NCBI GenBank assembly: GCA_018064885.1
Contig: JAGHUI010000045.1
Span: 1 to 64,000, forward strand
Length of the DNA stretch: 64,000 bases
Source of the DNA: Candidatus Minthosoma equi
GTDB lineage: Bacteria > Bacteroidota > Bacteroidia > Bacteroidales > Bacteroidaceae
Direction of reading: 5' to 3'
The position numbers were made by a program, and so were the translations under genes. Under the pieces are notes generated by a model that was not told where the DNA came from, made no database searches, and saw only the letters and a list, made by a program, of their open reading frames with translations. Shown here one piece after another: positions 25,762-34,981 of this stretch. Numbering within the stretch: the stretch's first letter is position 1; each line of letters begins with the position of its first letter.

Positions 25762-27549
25762 ATGGCAATTAAAGAAATTAATCCGCTGGTAGATTTCGAT
25801 TGGGATGCATTCGAGAACGACGGCGTTAGCGCAGCTGACAAGGCTGCTCAGGCTGCTGCCTACGAAGGCACTCTCAACAACGTAAACGACAACGAGGTTG
25901 TTGACGGTACAGTTACTGCAATCAACGACCGTGAAGTTGTTGTCAACATCGGCTACAAGAGCGACGGTATCATCGCAAAGAGCGAGTTCCGTTATGCTCC
26001 AGACCTCGCAGTTGGCGACAAGGTTGAAGTTTACATCGAGAACCAGGAAGACAAGAAGGGTCAGCTCGTACTCTCTCACAAGAAAGCTCGTCAGAGCCGT
26101 TCTTGGGAGCGCGTTAATGCTGCACTTGAGAATGACGAAATCGTAAAGGGTTTTGTTAAGTGCCGCACTAAGGGTGGTATGATCGTTGATGTTCTTGGTA
26201 CAGAGGCATTCCTCCCAGGTTCACAGATTGACGTTAAGCCTATCCGCGACTATGATATCTTCGTTGGTAAGACTATGGACTTCAAGATCGTTAAGATCAA
26301 CCAGGAGTTCCGCAATGTAGTTGTTAGCCACAAGGCTCTCATCGAGGCTGAACTCGAGCAGCAGAAGAAGGAGATTATCTCTAAGCTCGAAAAGGGTCAG
26401 ATTCTCGAGGGTACAGTTAAGAACATCACTAACTATGGTGTATTTATCGACCTCGGTGGTGTTGACGGTCTTATCCACATCACAGACCTCTCTTGGGGCC
26501 GCGTAAGCGATCCAAAGGAAATTGTTGAGCTTGACCAGAAGCTTAACGTTGTTATCATTGACTTTGATGATGAGAAGAAGCGCATCGCTCTCGGTCTCAA
26601 GCAGCTCACTCCACACCCATGGGATGCACTTTCTGCAGACCTCAAGGTTGGTGACAAGGTTCATGGCAAGGTAGTTGTTATGGCTGACTACGGAGCATTC
26701 ATTGAGATCGCTCCAGGTGTAGAAGGTCTTATCCACGTATCTGAAATGTCTTGGTCTGCTCACCTCCACTCAGCTCAGGAGTTCATGAAGGTTGGCGACG
26801 AGGTTGACGCAGTTATCCTTACACTTGACCGTGAGGAGCGCAAGATGTCTCTCGGTGTTAAGCAGCTCAAGGACGATCCATGGGAGAATATCGAAACTAA
26901 GTACCCTGTTGGTTCACAGCACACAGCTAAGGTTCGCAACTTCACTAACTTCGGAGTATTCGTTGAGGTTGAGGAAGGCGTTGATGGTCTCATCCACATC
27001 TCTGACCTCTCTTGGACAAAGAAGGTTAAGCACCCATCAGAGTTCACTCAGATCGGCGCAGCTATCGAGGTTCAGGTTCTTGACATTGACAAGGAGAACC
27101 GTCGTCTTTCTCTCGGTCACAAGCAGCTTGAGGACAATCCATGGGACAACTTCGAGACAATCTACACTCAGGGCTCAGTTCACGAGGGTAAGATCACAGA
27201 AGTTCTCGACAAGGGTGCAGTAATCGCTCTCGAAGGTGGTGTTGAAGGTTTTGCAACTCCAAAGCACCTCGTTAAGGAAGACGGTTCACAGGCTCAGCTT
27301 GGTGAGACTCTCGAATTCAAGGTAATCGAGTTCAACAAGGATGCTAAGCGCATTATCCTTTCTCACTCACGCATCTTCGAAGATGTTGCTCGTGAAGAGG
27401 CTAAGGCTGCTAAGAAGGCAGCAGCAGCTGAGAAGAAGGCAGCTCGTCCAGCTAAGGAGCAGGCTCCTGCTATCAAGAACGTAGCAGCTTCTACTACTCT
27501 TGGTGACATCGACGCTCTTGCAGCTCTCAAGGCTCAGATGGAGAAATAA
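25762..27549 (+). CDS. rpsA: 30S ribosomal protein S1
   Basis: 595 aa with six S1 RNA-binding repeats: VDGTVTAINDREVVVNIG (about 48), VKGFVKCRTKGGMIVDV (133), LEGTVKNITNYGVFIDLGG (217), VHGKVVVMADYGAFIEI (302), HTAKVRNFTNFGVFVEV (388) and HEGKITEVLDKGAVIALEG (474). The C-terminus is a low-complexity Lys/Ala tail followed by LGDIDALAALKAQMEK. S1 brings mRNA to the 30S subunit. In Bacteroidota, where Shine-Dalgarno sequences are weak, it may matter more for start selection. Monocistronic between promoter 25599 and terminator 27570. Confidence 0.96.
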   Translation: MAIKEINPLVDFDWDAFENDGVSAADKAAQAAAYEGTLNNVNDNEVVDGTVTAINDREVVVNIGYKSDGIIAKSEFRYAPDLAVGDKVEVYIENQEDKKGQLVLSHKKARQSRSWERVNAALENDEIVKGFVKCRTKGGMIVDVLGTEAFLPGSQIDVKPIRDYDIFVGKTMDFKIVKINQEFRNVVVSHKALIEAELEQQKKEIISKLEKGQILEGTVKNITNYGVFIDLGGVDGLIHITDLSWGRVSDPKEIVELDQKLNVVIIDFDDEKKRIALGLKQLTPHPWDALSADLKVGDKVHGKVVVMADYGAFIEIAPGVEGLIHVSEMSWSAHLHSAQEFMKVGDEVDAVILTLDREERKMSLGVKQLKDDPWENIETKYPVGSQHTAKVRNFTNFGVFVEVEEGVDGLIHISDLSWTKKVKHPSEFTQIGAAIEVQVLDIDKENRRLSLGHKQLEDNPWDNFETIYTQGSVHEGKITEVLDKGAVIALEGGVEGFATPKHLVKEDGSQAQLGETLEFKVIEFNKDAKRIILSHSRIFEDVAREEAKAAKKAAAAEKKAARPAKEQAPAIKNVAASTTLGDIDALAALKAQMEK

Positions 27550-27569
27550 TTTCATCAACATATTTTTTG

Positions 27570-27604
27570 AAGGGACATCTCCGAAAGGATTTGTCCCTTT
27601 TTCA
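27570..27604 (+). terminator. Terminator of rpsA
   Basis: AAGGGACA (27570-27577) pairs with TGTCCCTT (27592-27599), followed by a T-run. It lies across the possible TTG start of the next frame, supporting the later ATG at 27624 for that gene. Confidence 0.8.
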
Positions 27605-27623
27605 TAAATGTATATTGAATATT

Positions 27624-28259
27624 ATGCAGCACAAATCTGCTATAAATCTGTTAGTATGTATATTAGCAGTAATTGGAATGGCTTCATGCGATTCAAACAA
27701 GAATGATGCACAATCTGATTTTGACGATCAATATTCGGAAGATGATTTTTCAAGCATTGCCGCAATAGTTGGCGACTCTGTTAATGGTAACAAAGTCAGC
27801 AAAGAATGTGCTGTGATATGCTACCGTATTGATAAGGTTGAAGACAAGATTGACAGAGTAGTATCTCCAAGCACACTAATAAACATAAAAAAAGAATATT
27901 TAGAAAGCCTTAAGTCTGCAGAAAGCGGAAATGAAGATTTGATCGAAAGCGAACAAGCGATTGTCCAATCGCGTATTTCCGAAGTGGAAGCAGAATACAA
28001 GAAAGCTTGCCGCGACTATGAAGTTCCAGCCAGTGGCGTTATTTATAATCTGAAAGATTTAATTGAACAGATAGATAAGGTAAAAAACAGATCTGACTTC
28101 GATAGTTTTCAGAATTGCCGCTATGGAATACTTCATGACTTGGACAACATACACCTTTGCGTAGAGCAAGGCAGCAATAAAATTCCAGAAGTGAAAAGAC
28201 TTGCTCAAACGCTAAAAAGCAAGTACGAATCGAAGAAAAAAGAGCTTGGAATCGATTAG
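27624..28259 (+). CDS. Putative lipoprotein of unknown function
   Basis: 211 aa from the ATG at 27624. The start MQHKSAINLLVCILAVIGMASC is a type II signal with acylated Cys22. The mature part is acidic at first, then largely helical with heptad-like spacing (VEDKIDRVVSPSTLINIKKE; SRISEVEAEYKKACRDYEV), suggesting a coiled-coil periplasmic or outer-membrane protein. No family recognised. It lies between rpsA and an M24 peptidase gene that has its own promoter. Confidence 0.75.
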   Translation: MQHKSAINLLVCILAVIGMASCDSNKNDAQSDFDDQYSEDDFSSIAAIVGDSVNGNKVSKECAVICYRIDKVEDKIDRVVSPSTLINIKKEYLESLKSAESGNEDLIESEQAIVQSRISEVEAEYKKACRDYEVPASGVIYNLKDLIEQIDKVKNRSDFDSFQNCRYGILHDLDNIHLCVEQGSNKIPEVKRLAQTLKSKYESKKKELGID

Positions 28260-28317
28260 TAAATGTTTTTTATGGCTACTTTTTATTATAAATAATGTGT
28301 GTGTCACGAAAAAATCG

Positions 28318-28325
28318 TACCTTTG
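28318..28325 (+). promoter_or_regulatory. Promoter of the M24 aminopeptidase gene
   Basis: TACCTTTG -7 box. It lies inside the longest open frame (which would start with GTG at 28299) and so fixes the translation start at the ATG 28374. Confidence 0.7.
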
Positions 28326-28373
28326 CAATATCGCAAAACTAATACAAAACCCTTATCTAAACAAATAAGCTAT

Positions 28374-29765
28374 ATGTTTGCAAAAGAAATTTATGTTCAG
28401 CGCAGAAGCGAACTCAAAAAACGTATAGGTGAAGGCATCATTCTTCTTTTTGGAAACAATGATGCTCCAAGCAATTATCCTTCTAATGCATACCGCTTCA
28501 GACAGGATAGCTGTTTCCTTTATTACTTTGGTCAGCGCAGAGATGGACTTGTCGGAGTTATAGATGTGGACAATGACCAGGAATATTTCTTTGGAGATGA
28601 TATTGACATTGATGATATCATATGGTTTGGATATGTTCCATCGGTGAATGATCTTGCCAATGAAGTTGGTGTAAGCAATTCTGCACCAATGTCTCAGTTA
28701 AAAACATTGATTGACAAAGCAGTTGCAAAAGGACAGACAATCCATTTCTTGCCACAATGCCGTCACGATATTATGATTCAGCTGTCTGATTTGGTCGGAA
28801 TCCACCCTCTTCAGACAAAGGAAAAAGCTTCTGTAAAGCTTATCAAAGCAATCGTTGACATGCGCGCAATCAAGAAGCCTGAAGAAATTGCCGAACTTAA
28901 GGATGCTGCTGAAATTGGCTACATGATGCATACTGCTGCAATGAAAGCATGCGCTCCAGGTGTGACTGAAAAACACATTGCAGGCATTATTGAAGGCATT
29001 GCCATGAGCTATGGCGACAGATACTCCTTCCAATCCATTCTGTCTATGCACGGTGAAATTCAGCACGGTTATCCAAGCTTTGCACCTATGGAAGCAGGAC
29101 GTTTAATGCTTTGCGATGCTGGTGCTGAAAACAAGGAGAACTATTGTTCAGACAACACTCGTGTCACCCCAATTTCTGGAAAGTTCACTCAAAAGCAGAA
29201 AGAAATATACCAGGCTGTAGAAGCAGCTCATGACTGGGTTATTGAGAACTCAAAGCCTGGTGTGAAATGGCTTGACATGCATCTTGGAGCATGTCGAATC
29301 ATTACAGAGCACTTGAAAGCAATAGGCCTCATGAAGGGAGACACAGAAGAGGCTGTACGCGCAGGAGCTCATGCAATGTTCTTGCCTCATGGACTTGGCC
29401 ACATGATGGGCATTGACGTTCATGATATGGAAGGACTCGGCCAGAACTATGTGGGCTTTGACGACGAAGTGCAGCCATCAACTCAATTCGGTTTGAATTG
29501 CCTCCGTTGCGGTCGTCGCTTGCAACCTGGATTCGTAATGACTGACGAGCCAGGCATCTATTTCATTCCTCATCTCATAGACCTTTGGAAGTCCGAAAAG
29601 AAACATATGGATTTCATCAACTATGATGCAGTTGAAAGCTATAAAGACTTTGGCGGAATCCGCATTGAAGATGACATTCTCATAACAGAAACAGGATGTG
29701 AGCTTATTGGCGATAAGATTATCCCATACCACGTTAAGGATGTGGAAGAATTTATCCAAAGATAA
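28374..29765 (+). CDS. pepP: Xaa-Pro aminopeptidase (M24B family)
   Basis: 463 aa from the promoter-supported ATG. An N-terminal creatinase-like domain (MFAKEIYVQRRSELKKRIG; RQDSCFLYYFGQ) precedes the pita-bread metallopeptidase domain. Metal-site residues are seen in LMLCDAGAENKENYCSDNTRV (two Asp), LPHGLGHMMGIDVHD (His), MTDEPGIYF (Glu) and GGIRIEDDILIT (Glu). It removes N-terminal residues preceding proline. No signal peptide, so cytoplasmic. It precedes a secreted C1 peptidase by 60 nt. Confidence 0.92.
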   Translation: MFAKEIYVQRRSELKKRIGEGIILLFGNNDAPSNYPSNAYRFRQDSCFLYYFGQRRDGLVGVIDVDNDQEYFFGDDIDIDDIIWFGYVPSVNDLANEVGVSNSAPMSQLKTLIDKAVAKGQTIHFLPQCRHDIMIQLSDLVGIHPLQTKEKASVKLIKAIVDMRAIKKPEEIAELKDAAEIGYMMHTAAMKACAPGVTEKHIAGIIEGIAMSYGDRYSFQSILSMHGEIQHGYPSFAPMEAGRLMLCDAGAENKENYCSDNTRVTPISGKFTQKQKEIYQAVEAAHDWVIENSKPGVKWLDMHLGACRIITEHLKAIGLMKGDTEEAVRAGAHAMFLPHGLGHMMGIDVHDMEGLGQNYVGFDDEVQPSTQFGLNCLRCGRRLQPGFVMTDEPGIYFIPHLIDLWKSEKKHMDFINYDAVESYKDFGGIRIEDDILITETGCELIGDKIIPYHVKDVEEFIQR

Positions 29766-29824
29766 AGTAAATGATGCTAACGCACATAAAGACTATAATT
29801 CAACAATTATAATATATTATAACA

Positions 29825-31024
29825 ATGAACAAAACAATTATCACTTCTATTTTCCTTGCTCTTGGCGCAACAGCTGCTTTTGCACAGGATACAGAAAAGA
29901 AGAACGAGCCAATCTTCACTACAATCAAGGAGATTCCTATTACAAGCGTAAAGAATCAGGCACGTTCTGGCACATGTTGGAACTATTCAACTCTCTCATT
30001 CTTCGAGGCAGAAATTCTCAAGAAGTCAGGCAAGACTTTTGACCTTTGCGAAATGTTTGTTTGCAACAAGAACTACATGGATCGCGCTGTTAACAAAGTT
30101 CGTATGCATGGCGATGCACAGTTCTCTCAGGGCGGTTCTGCTTACGATGTTCTTTATGTTCTCAAGAACTACGGTATTTGTCCAGAAGATGCAATGCCAC
30201 TCCCAGGCACTATGTATGGCGACACTCTCAATAACTTCAACGAGTTCTTCTCTGTAATGGAGCCATACGTTGACGCTGTTGCTAAGAGCGAAGCAAAGAC
30301 TATCTCTCCTACATGGAAGAATGGCTTTCAGGGAATACTTGATGCATATCTCGGCAAGTGCCCTGAAACATTCAAGTATGAAGGCAAGGAATACACTCCA
30401 AAGTCATTTGCGGCAAGCTTAGGACTTGACTGGAACGATTATGTATCTATCACTTCATACACTCATCACCCATTCTACGAGGAGTTCCCTGTAGAAGTTC
30501 AGGACAACTGGCGTATGCCAGGAAGCTGGAATCTCCCAATGGAAGAAATGGCTCGCGTGATTGAGAATGCTGTAATGGAAGGCTATACAGTTGCATGGGG
30601 CGGTGACGTTTCCGAGCAGGGATTCACTCGCAATGGCCTTGCAATCCTCTATGATGTAGAGAACCCAGAAGGTCTTGAAGGCTCAGATATGGCAAGATGG
30701 CTCAAGCTCACAGCTTCTGAGAAGCGCAGCAAGGTTTCCGAACTTGGTTTCAGCGCAAAGGAACTCACTCCATCACAGGAACAGCGCCAGAAGGAGTTTG
30801 ACAACTGGGAGCTCACAGACGACCACGGAATGCTTATCTATGGTATTGCAAAAGACCAGAATGGTCGCAAGTACTATATGGTAAAGAACTCATGGGGTGA
30901 GACTGGTGCATACAAGGGCACTTGGTACATGTCTGAGAACTTCATCGTAGCAAAAGCAATGGATTTCATGGTGAACAAGAATGCCATTCCAAAGGACATT
31001 GCAAAGAAGATTGGACTTAAGTAA
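29825..31024 (+). CDS. Secreted C1-family cysteine peptidase (aminopeptidase C-like)
   Basis: 399 aa with a signal peptide (MNKTIITSIFLALGATAAFA, cleavage before QD). It is a papain-fold, bleomycin-hydrolase/PepC-like enzyme: QARSGTCWNYSTLSFFE holds the catalytic Cys, DDHGMLIYGIA the His, and MVKNSWGETGAYKGTWYM the Asn. Unlike cytoplasmic PepC it is exported, as is usual for the Bacteroidales versions. It is likely a periplasmic peptidase in this peptide-fermenting lineage. A terminator follows at 31058. Confidence 0.9.
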   Translation: MNKTIITSIFLALGATAAFAQDTEKKNEPIFTTIKEIPITSVKNQARSGTCWNYSTLSFFEAEILKKSGKTFDLCEMFVCNKNYMDRAVNKVRMHGDAQFSQGGSAYDVLYVLKNYGICPEDAMPLPGTMYGDTLNNFNEFFSVMEPYVDAVAKSEAKTISPTWKNGFQGILDAYLGKCPETFKYEGKEYTPKSFAASLGLDWNDYVSITSYTHHPFYEEFPVEVQDNWRMPGSWNLPMEEMARVIENAVMEGYTVAWGGDVSEQGFTRNGLAILYDVENPEGLEGSDMARWLKLTASEKRSKVSELGFSAKELTPSQEQRQKEFDNWELTDDHGMLIYGIAKDQNGRKYYMVKNSWGETGAYKGTWYMSENFIVAKAMDFMVNKNAIPKDIAKKIGLK

Positions 31025-31057
31025 TTAGCGTCATTTTTGCTTATTTCTTCAAACAAT

Positions 31058-31092
31058 AAGTGTGGTTCACATCGTGAATCACACTTTTTTTA
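31058..31092 (+). terminator. Terminator of the C1 peptidase gene
   Basis: A 13-bp stem, AAGTGTGGTTCAC with GTGAATCACACTT (one mismatch), a 3-nt loop and a following T-run. Confidence 0.85.
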
Positions 31093-31121
31093 TACCAAAG
31101 CCAAAAAAAGTTTGCAAATCC

Positions 31122-31152
31122 TTTGCCAGTTTCACAAAATGTTGTACCTTTG
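31122..31152 (+). promoter_or_regulatory. Promoter of tRNA-Asp
   Basis: TTTG (31122-31125) and TACCTTTG (31145-31152) are spaced by 19 bp, 51 nt before the tRNA. Confidence 0.75.
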
Positions 31153-31203
31153 CACTCGCAATCGGGAAAGCAAGTCTCACGACAAGCAAAACGAAAGCAA
31201 ATT

Positions 31204-31277
31204 GGTGCGTTAGTTCAGTAGGTTAGAATACATGCCTGTCACGCATGGGGTCACGAGTTCGAGTCTCGTACGCACCG
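31204..31277 (+). tRNA. tRNA-Asp (anticodon GTC)
   Basis: A 74-nt cloverleaf. GGTGCGT pairs with ACGCACC, the anticodon loop is CTGTCAC (GTC), the T arm is CGAGTTCGAGTCTCG, and the discriminator is G. CCA is not encoded. It has its own promoter and a strong terminator. Confidence 0.96.
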
Positions 31278-31280
31278 CAA

Positions 31281-31317
31281 AAGAAGCTTCAACAGATGTT
31301 GAAGCTTTTCTTTTTTA
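31281..31317 (+). terminator. Terminator of tRNA-Asp
   Basis: AGAAGCTTCAAC pairs with GTTGAAGCTTTTCT across a 4-nt loop, then TTTTTT. Confidence 0.85.
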
Positions 31318-31345
31318 TACTCCCCTATCATTTCCGTTAGCATTA

Positions 31346-31412
31346 CGAGGAAAAGCTCATCAGAATATCGAGGAAAAGCTCGCGAGCTTTTGCCCGATAA
31401 GCTGAGAGCAAA
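31346..31412. repeat. Dispersed palindromic repeat (GAGC/GCTC family), copy B
   Basis: This stretch shares the 18-mer AAGCTCGCGAGCTTTTGC (31376-31393) with copy A at 15336, including the 14-bp palindrome, and has further CGAGGAAAAGCTC and GATAAGCTGAG words. It fills the gap between tRNA-Asp and the convergent DUF3078 gene. Confidence 0.55.
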
Positions 31413-31477
31413 CTCGAGGTATGAATATAAGGTATTGCCTTATATCCGCAATTATTGTTTAGATGATGACAGTTTGA

Positions 31478-32863
31478 TTAGAAGTTATATGACAGACCGA
31501 AAGTGAAAAGCTCCTTGAACTGGAAATAGCCAAGGTTATCATCCTTAAAATTCATGCCCCTATTATCGTCAAAACGCCAGAGAGTATTAAGCTCTGTTGA
31601 GAAATATTTGTTAAACTGGTAAGAAAATACATTTTCACATTCGCCTTCAGTGTACTCGTATGAGGTGAAGTAATAAAGACGGCTGCGCCATGTGAGGCTT
31701 TTTGCCAGCTTAATCTTTGCGTTGAACTCAAGCTTAGAACCGAAATCTTGCTTAAAGTCACTTGGCTGATTATATGCAGCATGAATAGCACTTGTCTCAT
31801 TGTCGTCATCAGCTCCAATGTAACGCATCTTGTACGAAAGAGGCAATAGCGTTACTGAAAGAGTATTACCGTTTTTCATAGCAGGCTTATAGTCCATACC
31901 GATAGACATGAAAGCATCGAGAGGAGCAAGGAAATCAGAGAAGCGCTCCTTCTTGTTTGCGCGATAGCCAGGCATGAACTGAGAGTTAGCCTCTGCAGAT
32001 ACAGTATAGAACCATGACTTTGCTGCTTTGACGCCAATTTTAGAATAAAGGGCAATCTTATCATTGTTTGACAAATATCTATGATATTTATCCGACTTAG
32101 TTGTCACATAGCCCAAACGCAAGTCAAGCTTATTGTCCCATTGGATTTTATTTTGGTCATTGTAGTTCGCTTCAAGGATGAGGTTGGAAAACAAAGTCAT
32201 GTTATTGTCGCCACCCTTGTACCATTTCTCCGAGAAATAGTTCTGAGTAAACTGAAGTGAGAATTTTCCTGAAGTTTTCCAAAAGTTTGGTTTCACGATT
32301 TGAATGTCCACATCAACATCGTTGACAACTTCCGACACATCTTTTATTTCTTCTACCTTATTATAAATCTCGTTCAGATCCTCAACCTTAGCACCAGAAA
32401 CAGCAGTTTGTGCTATGATGCTTTCAGAGTTGATTTTGTTCTCATGAAAACGGAATGAAGAAGGATTGTCAAGGTATGTCTGTGCCAAAAGAAGATTTAT
32501 GCTTTCGTTGTAGTCATTTCTCTGAGCCATTCCAGACGAATATGGCAGTGAGCCAACCATATTCCATGGCAAATGATAGTCAAGCGAGAGTTTATTTGCC
32601 ATTGCATCGCTGTAATAAACTCCTGGCCCAAAGAGCCTATACATATAAGGAGAGAATGTAACATCCTGCAACACGTCATTGCTGTCATTTTCACTATATA
32701 GCATTTTTGCCCTTTCGGATGCAGCCTTCAAAGAATCCTGGAATGCTGCTACAACTGCTGCTGCTTTTCTCGAATATGCTGTTTTGCTGCTAACCTGCGC
32801 ACCCGCCTCTGCCGACGCTACAAACATGCAACAGAAAGAAATAATATATGCGTTTATCTTCAT
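31478..32863 (-). CDS. DUF3078 family outer-membrane-type protein
   Basis: 461 aa from the ATG at 32863; a TTG four codons upstream lies too close to the -7 box. The signal peptide is MKINAYIISFCCMFVASAEA. The second half is rich in alternating aromatic/polar strands (KFSLQFTQNYFSEKWYKGG, typical of DUF3078) and ends LFTFGLSYNF, with the terminal Phe of outer-membrane beta-barrels. Function unknown. A promoter sits at 32884-32891, leaving a leader of roughly 15 nt. Confidence 0.82.
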   Translation of the reverse strand: MKINAYIISFCCMFVASAEAGAQVSSKTAYSRKAAAVVAAFQDSLKAASERAKMLYSENDSNDVLQDVTFSPYMYRLFGPGVYYSDAMANKLSLDYHLPWNMVGSLPYSSGMAQRNDYNESINLLLAQTYLDNPSSFRFHENKINSESIIAQTAVSGAKVEDLNEIYNKVEEIKDVSEVVNDVDVDIQIVKPNFWKTSGKFSLQFTQNYFSEKWYKGGDNNMTLFSNLILEANYNDQNKIQWDNKLDLRLGYVTTKSDKYHRYLSNNDKIALYSKIGVKAAKSWFYTVSAEANSQFMPGYRANKKERFSDFLAPLDAFMSIGMDYKPAMKNGNTLSVTLLPLSYKMRYIGADDDNETSAIHAAYNQPSDFKQDFGSKLEFNAKIKLAKSLTWRSRLYYFTSYEYTEGECENVFSYQFNKYFSTELNTLWRFDDNRGMNFKDDNLGYFQFKELFTFGLSYNF

Positions 32864-32883
32864 GTTCTTTTCCAAATTTTATA

Positions 32884-32891
32884 CAAATGTA
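32884..32891 (-). promoter_or_regulatory. Promoter of the DUF3078 gene
   Basis: TACATTTG on the minus strand, 20 nt upstream of the ATG at 32863. Confidence 0.65.
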
Positions 32892-32966
32892 GGTGTTTCT
32901 GACGATTATTCATAATATGTTGGGCATTTTAACAAGGAAAAATTTCTCCAAATGAAAAATAAACGC

Positions 32967-32974
32967 TAAATTTG
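32967..32974 (+). promoter_or_regulatory. Promoter of the small basic protein / rng region
   Basis: TAAATTTG -7 box, 84 nt before the 29-codon basic protein gene and divergent from the DUF3078 promoter. Confidence 0.65.
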
Positions 32975-33058
32975 CACTTCGAACGGTGTATAATACACCA
33001 TTTCCGACATTTTGAGATTACAATAAACTTATTATAAACAACTAAATTTTCAAGGACT

Positions 33059-33148
33059 ATGCCAAACGGTAAGAAGAAGAAAAGACACAAGATCTCTACT
33101 CACAAGCGTAAGAAGAGACTGAGAAAGAATCGTCATAAGAGCAAGTAG
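33059..33148 (+). CDS. 29-aa very basic protein (AURKAIP1/COX24-like)
   Basis: The peptide reads MPNGKKKKRHKISTHKRKKR followed by LRKNRHKSK; 18 of 29 residues are Lys, Arg or His. It matches, from memory, the short Bacteroidota proteins annotated as AURKAIP1/COX24-domain proteins, thought to be small ribosomal-subunit components. It has its own promoter, and the strong hairpin at 33181-33238 separates it from rng. Short and easily missed, but the pattern is distinctive. Confidence 0.85.
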   Translation: MPNGKKKKRHKISTHKRKKRLRKNRHKSK

Positions 33149-33180
33149 TATTCTGCTGCATGCACTTATTGCGTAGAAAT

Positions 33181-33238
33181 AAAGAGCAGAACCTCAAATG
33201 TTATCCCTCTGGCTTGACAGTGAGGCTGCTCTTTTTTT
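33181..33238 (+). terminator. Terminator between the 29-aa gene and rng
   Basis: AAAGAGCAGAACCTCA pairs with TGAGGCTGCTCTTT (2-nt bulge), followed by TTTTTT. Some read-through into rng, which starts 34 nt later without a consensus promoter, is likely. Confidence 0.75.
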
Positions 33239-33271
33239 GTAAACAAAGAATGACAATTTAGGTAGCAAAAA

Positions 33272-34849
33272 ATGACCAGCGAACTTATCATCGATGCTCA
33301 GCCGAAAGAGGTGACAATTGCCCTGCTTGAAGACCAGAGACTCGTTGAGTTCCAAAAGGAAAGTCAGGACAGTAAATACTCAGTAGGCAACATCTACGCC
33401 GGAAAAGTCAAGAAGATCATGCCGGCACTCAATGCATGTTTTGTCGATGTAGGTCATGAACGCGAAGCATTTCTACACTACCAAGATTTAGGCTCACGTT
33501 TTCTCAGCCTTGAGAAATACGTGAAGCAAGTGGCAAGCGACCGCAAGAAGCTGCTGCCAATGGCAAAGGTTGGCAACCAACCAGAGCTGGAGAAAGAAGG
33601 AAGCATTCAGAATGTGCTTGAAGTCGGACAGGAAGTGATGGTTCAGATAACCAAAGAACCAATCAACACAAAAGGTCCGCGTCTTACAGGAGAAATATCC
33701 TTTGCAGGACGATACCTTGTGCTCCTCCCTTTTGCAGAAAAGGTCAATGTGAGCACAAAGATAAAATCCAAGGAAGAGCGCACAAGATTGAAACAGCTCA
33801 TACAGAGCATCAAACCAAGGAACTTCGGAGTAATTGTTAGAACCGTGGCCGAGGGCAAAAGAGCAGCAGAGCTGAATAATGAGCTCGGTGTTCTTATCGA
33901 ATCATGGAACGATTGCGTTGAGAAGCTCCAGAAAGCTACAAGTTTACCAGCACTTGTTCATGAAGAAACTGGTCGTACCGTCTCCATGCTCCGCGATCTC
34001 TTCAACCCATCCTATGAAAGCATCCACGTCAACGACGAGGAAGTGTATAAGGAGGTGAAGAAATACGTCAGCCTTATTGCACCAGAACGCGAGTCGATAG
34101 TCAAGCTCTACAAGGGCAATGTTCCTGCCTTTGACAACTTTGGAGTGACAAAGCAGATCAAGTCAGGACTTGGACGCACAGTTAGCTACAAGCATGGCGC
34201 CTACCTCATCATTGAACATACAGAGGCATTACACGTTGTGGATGTCAATTCAGGCAATCGCAACAGAGGATTTGACAATCAAGAAGAGAATGCCTTTGAA
34301 GTCAACATGGGTGCAGCAGATGAATTAGCACGCCAGCTTCGCCTTAGAGATATGGGCGGAATCATCGTGGTGGATTTCATTGATATGGACACCGCAGAAC
34401 ATCGCCAGAAGCTCTACGAGCACATGACACAGCTGATGAAGAGCGACCGCGCAAAGCACAACATCTTGCCGCTGAGCAAGTTCGGACTTATGCAAATCAC
34501 ACGTCAGAGAGTGCGTCCAGCAATGGATGTTCATGTTGAAGAGGTTTGCCCTACTTGCTTTGGAAAAGGAACAATAAGATCGTCAATACTTTTCACCGAC
34601 ACGATTGAGAATAAGATTGACTATCTCGTAAACAATCTTGGTACTAAAGAATTCAAGCTCTTTGTAAACCCTTACGTTGATGCTTACATTAAAAAAGGCA
34701 TCATCAGCATCTATCGCAAATGGCAGATGAAGTACGGATTCCGCTTCCGTATTATTCCAAGCCAAGAACTCGGTTTCCTTCAATACAAGTTTGTCGATCC
34801 AAAGGGAAATGAGATAAACATGACAGAAGAAGTGGAAACCAAACAATGA
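33272..34849 (+). CDS. rng: Ribonuclease E/G family endoribonuclease
   Basis: 525 aa, the RNase G-sized catalytic form without the long RNase E scaffold. An S1 domain near 35-115 (GNIYAGKVKKIMPALNACFVDVG) is followed by the RNase H-like/5' sensor region (KGPRLTGEISFAGRYLVLLP), the DNase I-like catalytic segment with HVVDVNSGNR and GGIIVVDFIDM (Mg-binding Asp residues), and the zinc-link CPTCFGKG. It processes rRNA and turns over mRNA. A bidirectional terminator follows. Confidence 0.93.
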   Translation: MTSELIIDAQPKEVTIALLEDQRLVEFQKESQDSKYSVGNIYAGKVKKIMPALNACFVDVGHEREAFLHYQDLGSRFLSLEKYVKQVASDRKKLLPMAKVGNQPELEKEGSIQNVLEVGQEVMVQITKEPINTKGPRLTGEISFAGRYLVLLPFAEKVNVSTKIKSKEERTRLKQLIQSIKPRNFGVIVRTVAEGKRAAELNNELGVLIESWNDCVEKLQKATSLPALVHEETGRTVSMLRDLFNPSYESIHVNDEEVYKEVKKYVSLIAPERESIVKLYKGNVPAFDNFGVTKQIKSGLGRTVSYKHGAYLIIEHTEALHVVDVNSGNRNRGFDNQEENAFEVNMGAADELARQLRLRDMGGIIVVDFIDMDTAEHRQKLYEHMTQLMKSDRAKHNILPLSKFGLMQITRQRVRPAMDVHVEEVCPTCFGKGTIRSSILFTDTIENKIDYLVNNLGTKEFKLFVNPYVDAYIKKGIISIYRKWQMKYGFRFRIIPSQELGFLQYKFVDPKGNEINMTEEVETKQ

Positions 34850-34922
34850 ATAAATAATTTTTCAGGCAAGCAAAGAACTAAAAAATGAATTTCGCAGAAA
34901 GCATAACCTGCAGAACTGAAAA

Positions 34923-34963
34923 GAAAGAGGATGAGTCAGCATTTGGCTCATCCTCTTTCTTCA
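34923..34963. terminator. Bidirectional terminator between rng and nitroreductase
   Basis: GAAAGAGGATGAG (34923-34935) pairs with CTCATCCTCTTTC (34947-34959). The hairpin is nearly the same sequence as the one at 38472-38510. Confidence 0.85.
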
Positions 34964-34981
34964 TTATTAAGAATCTCTTTG

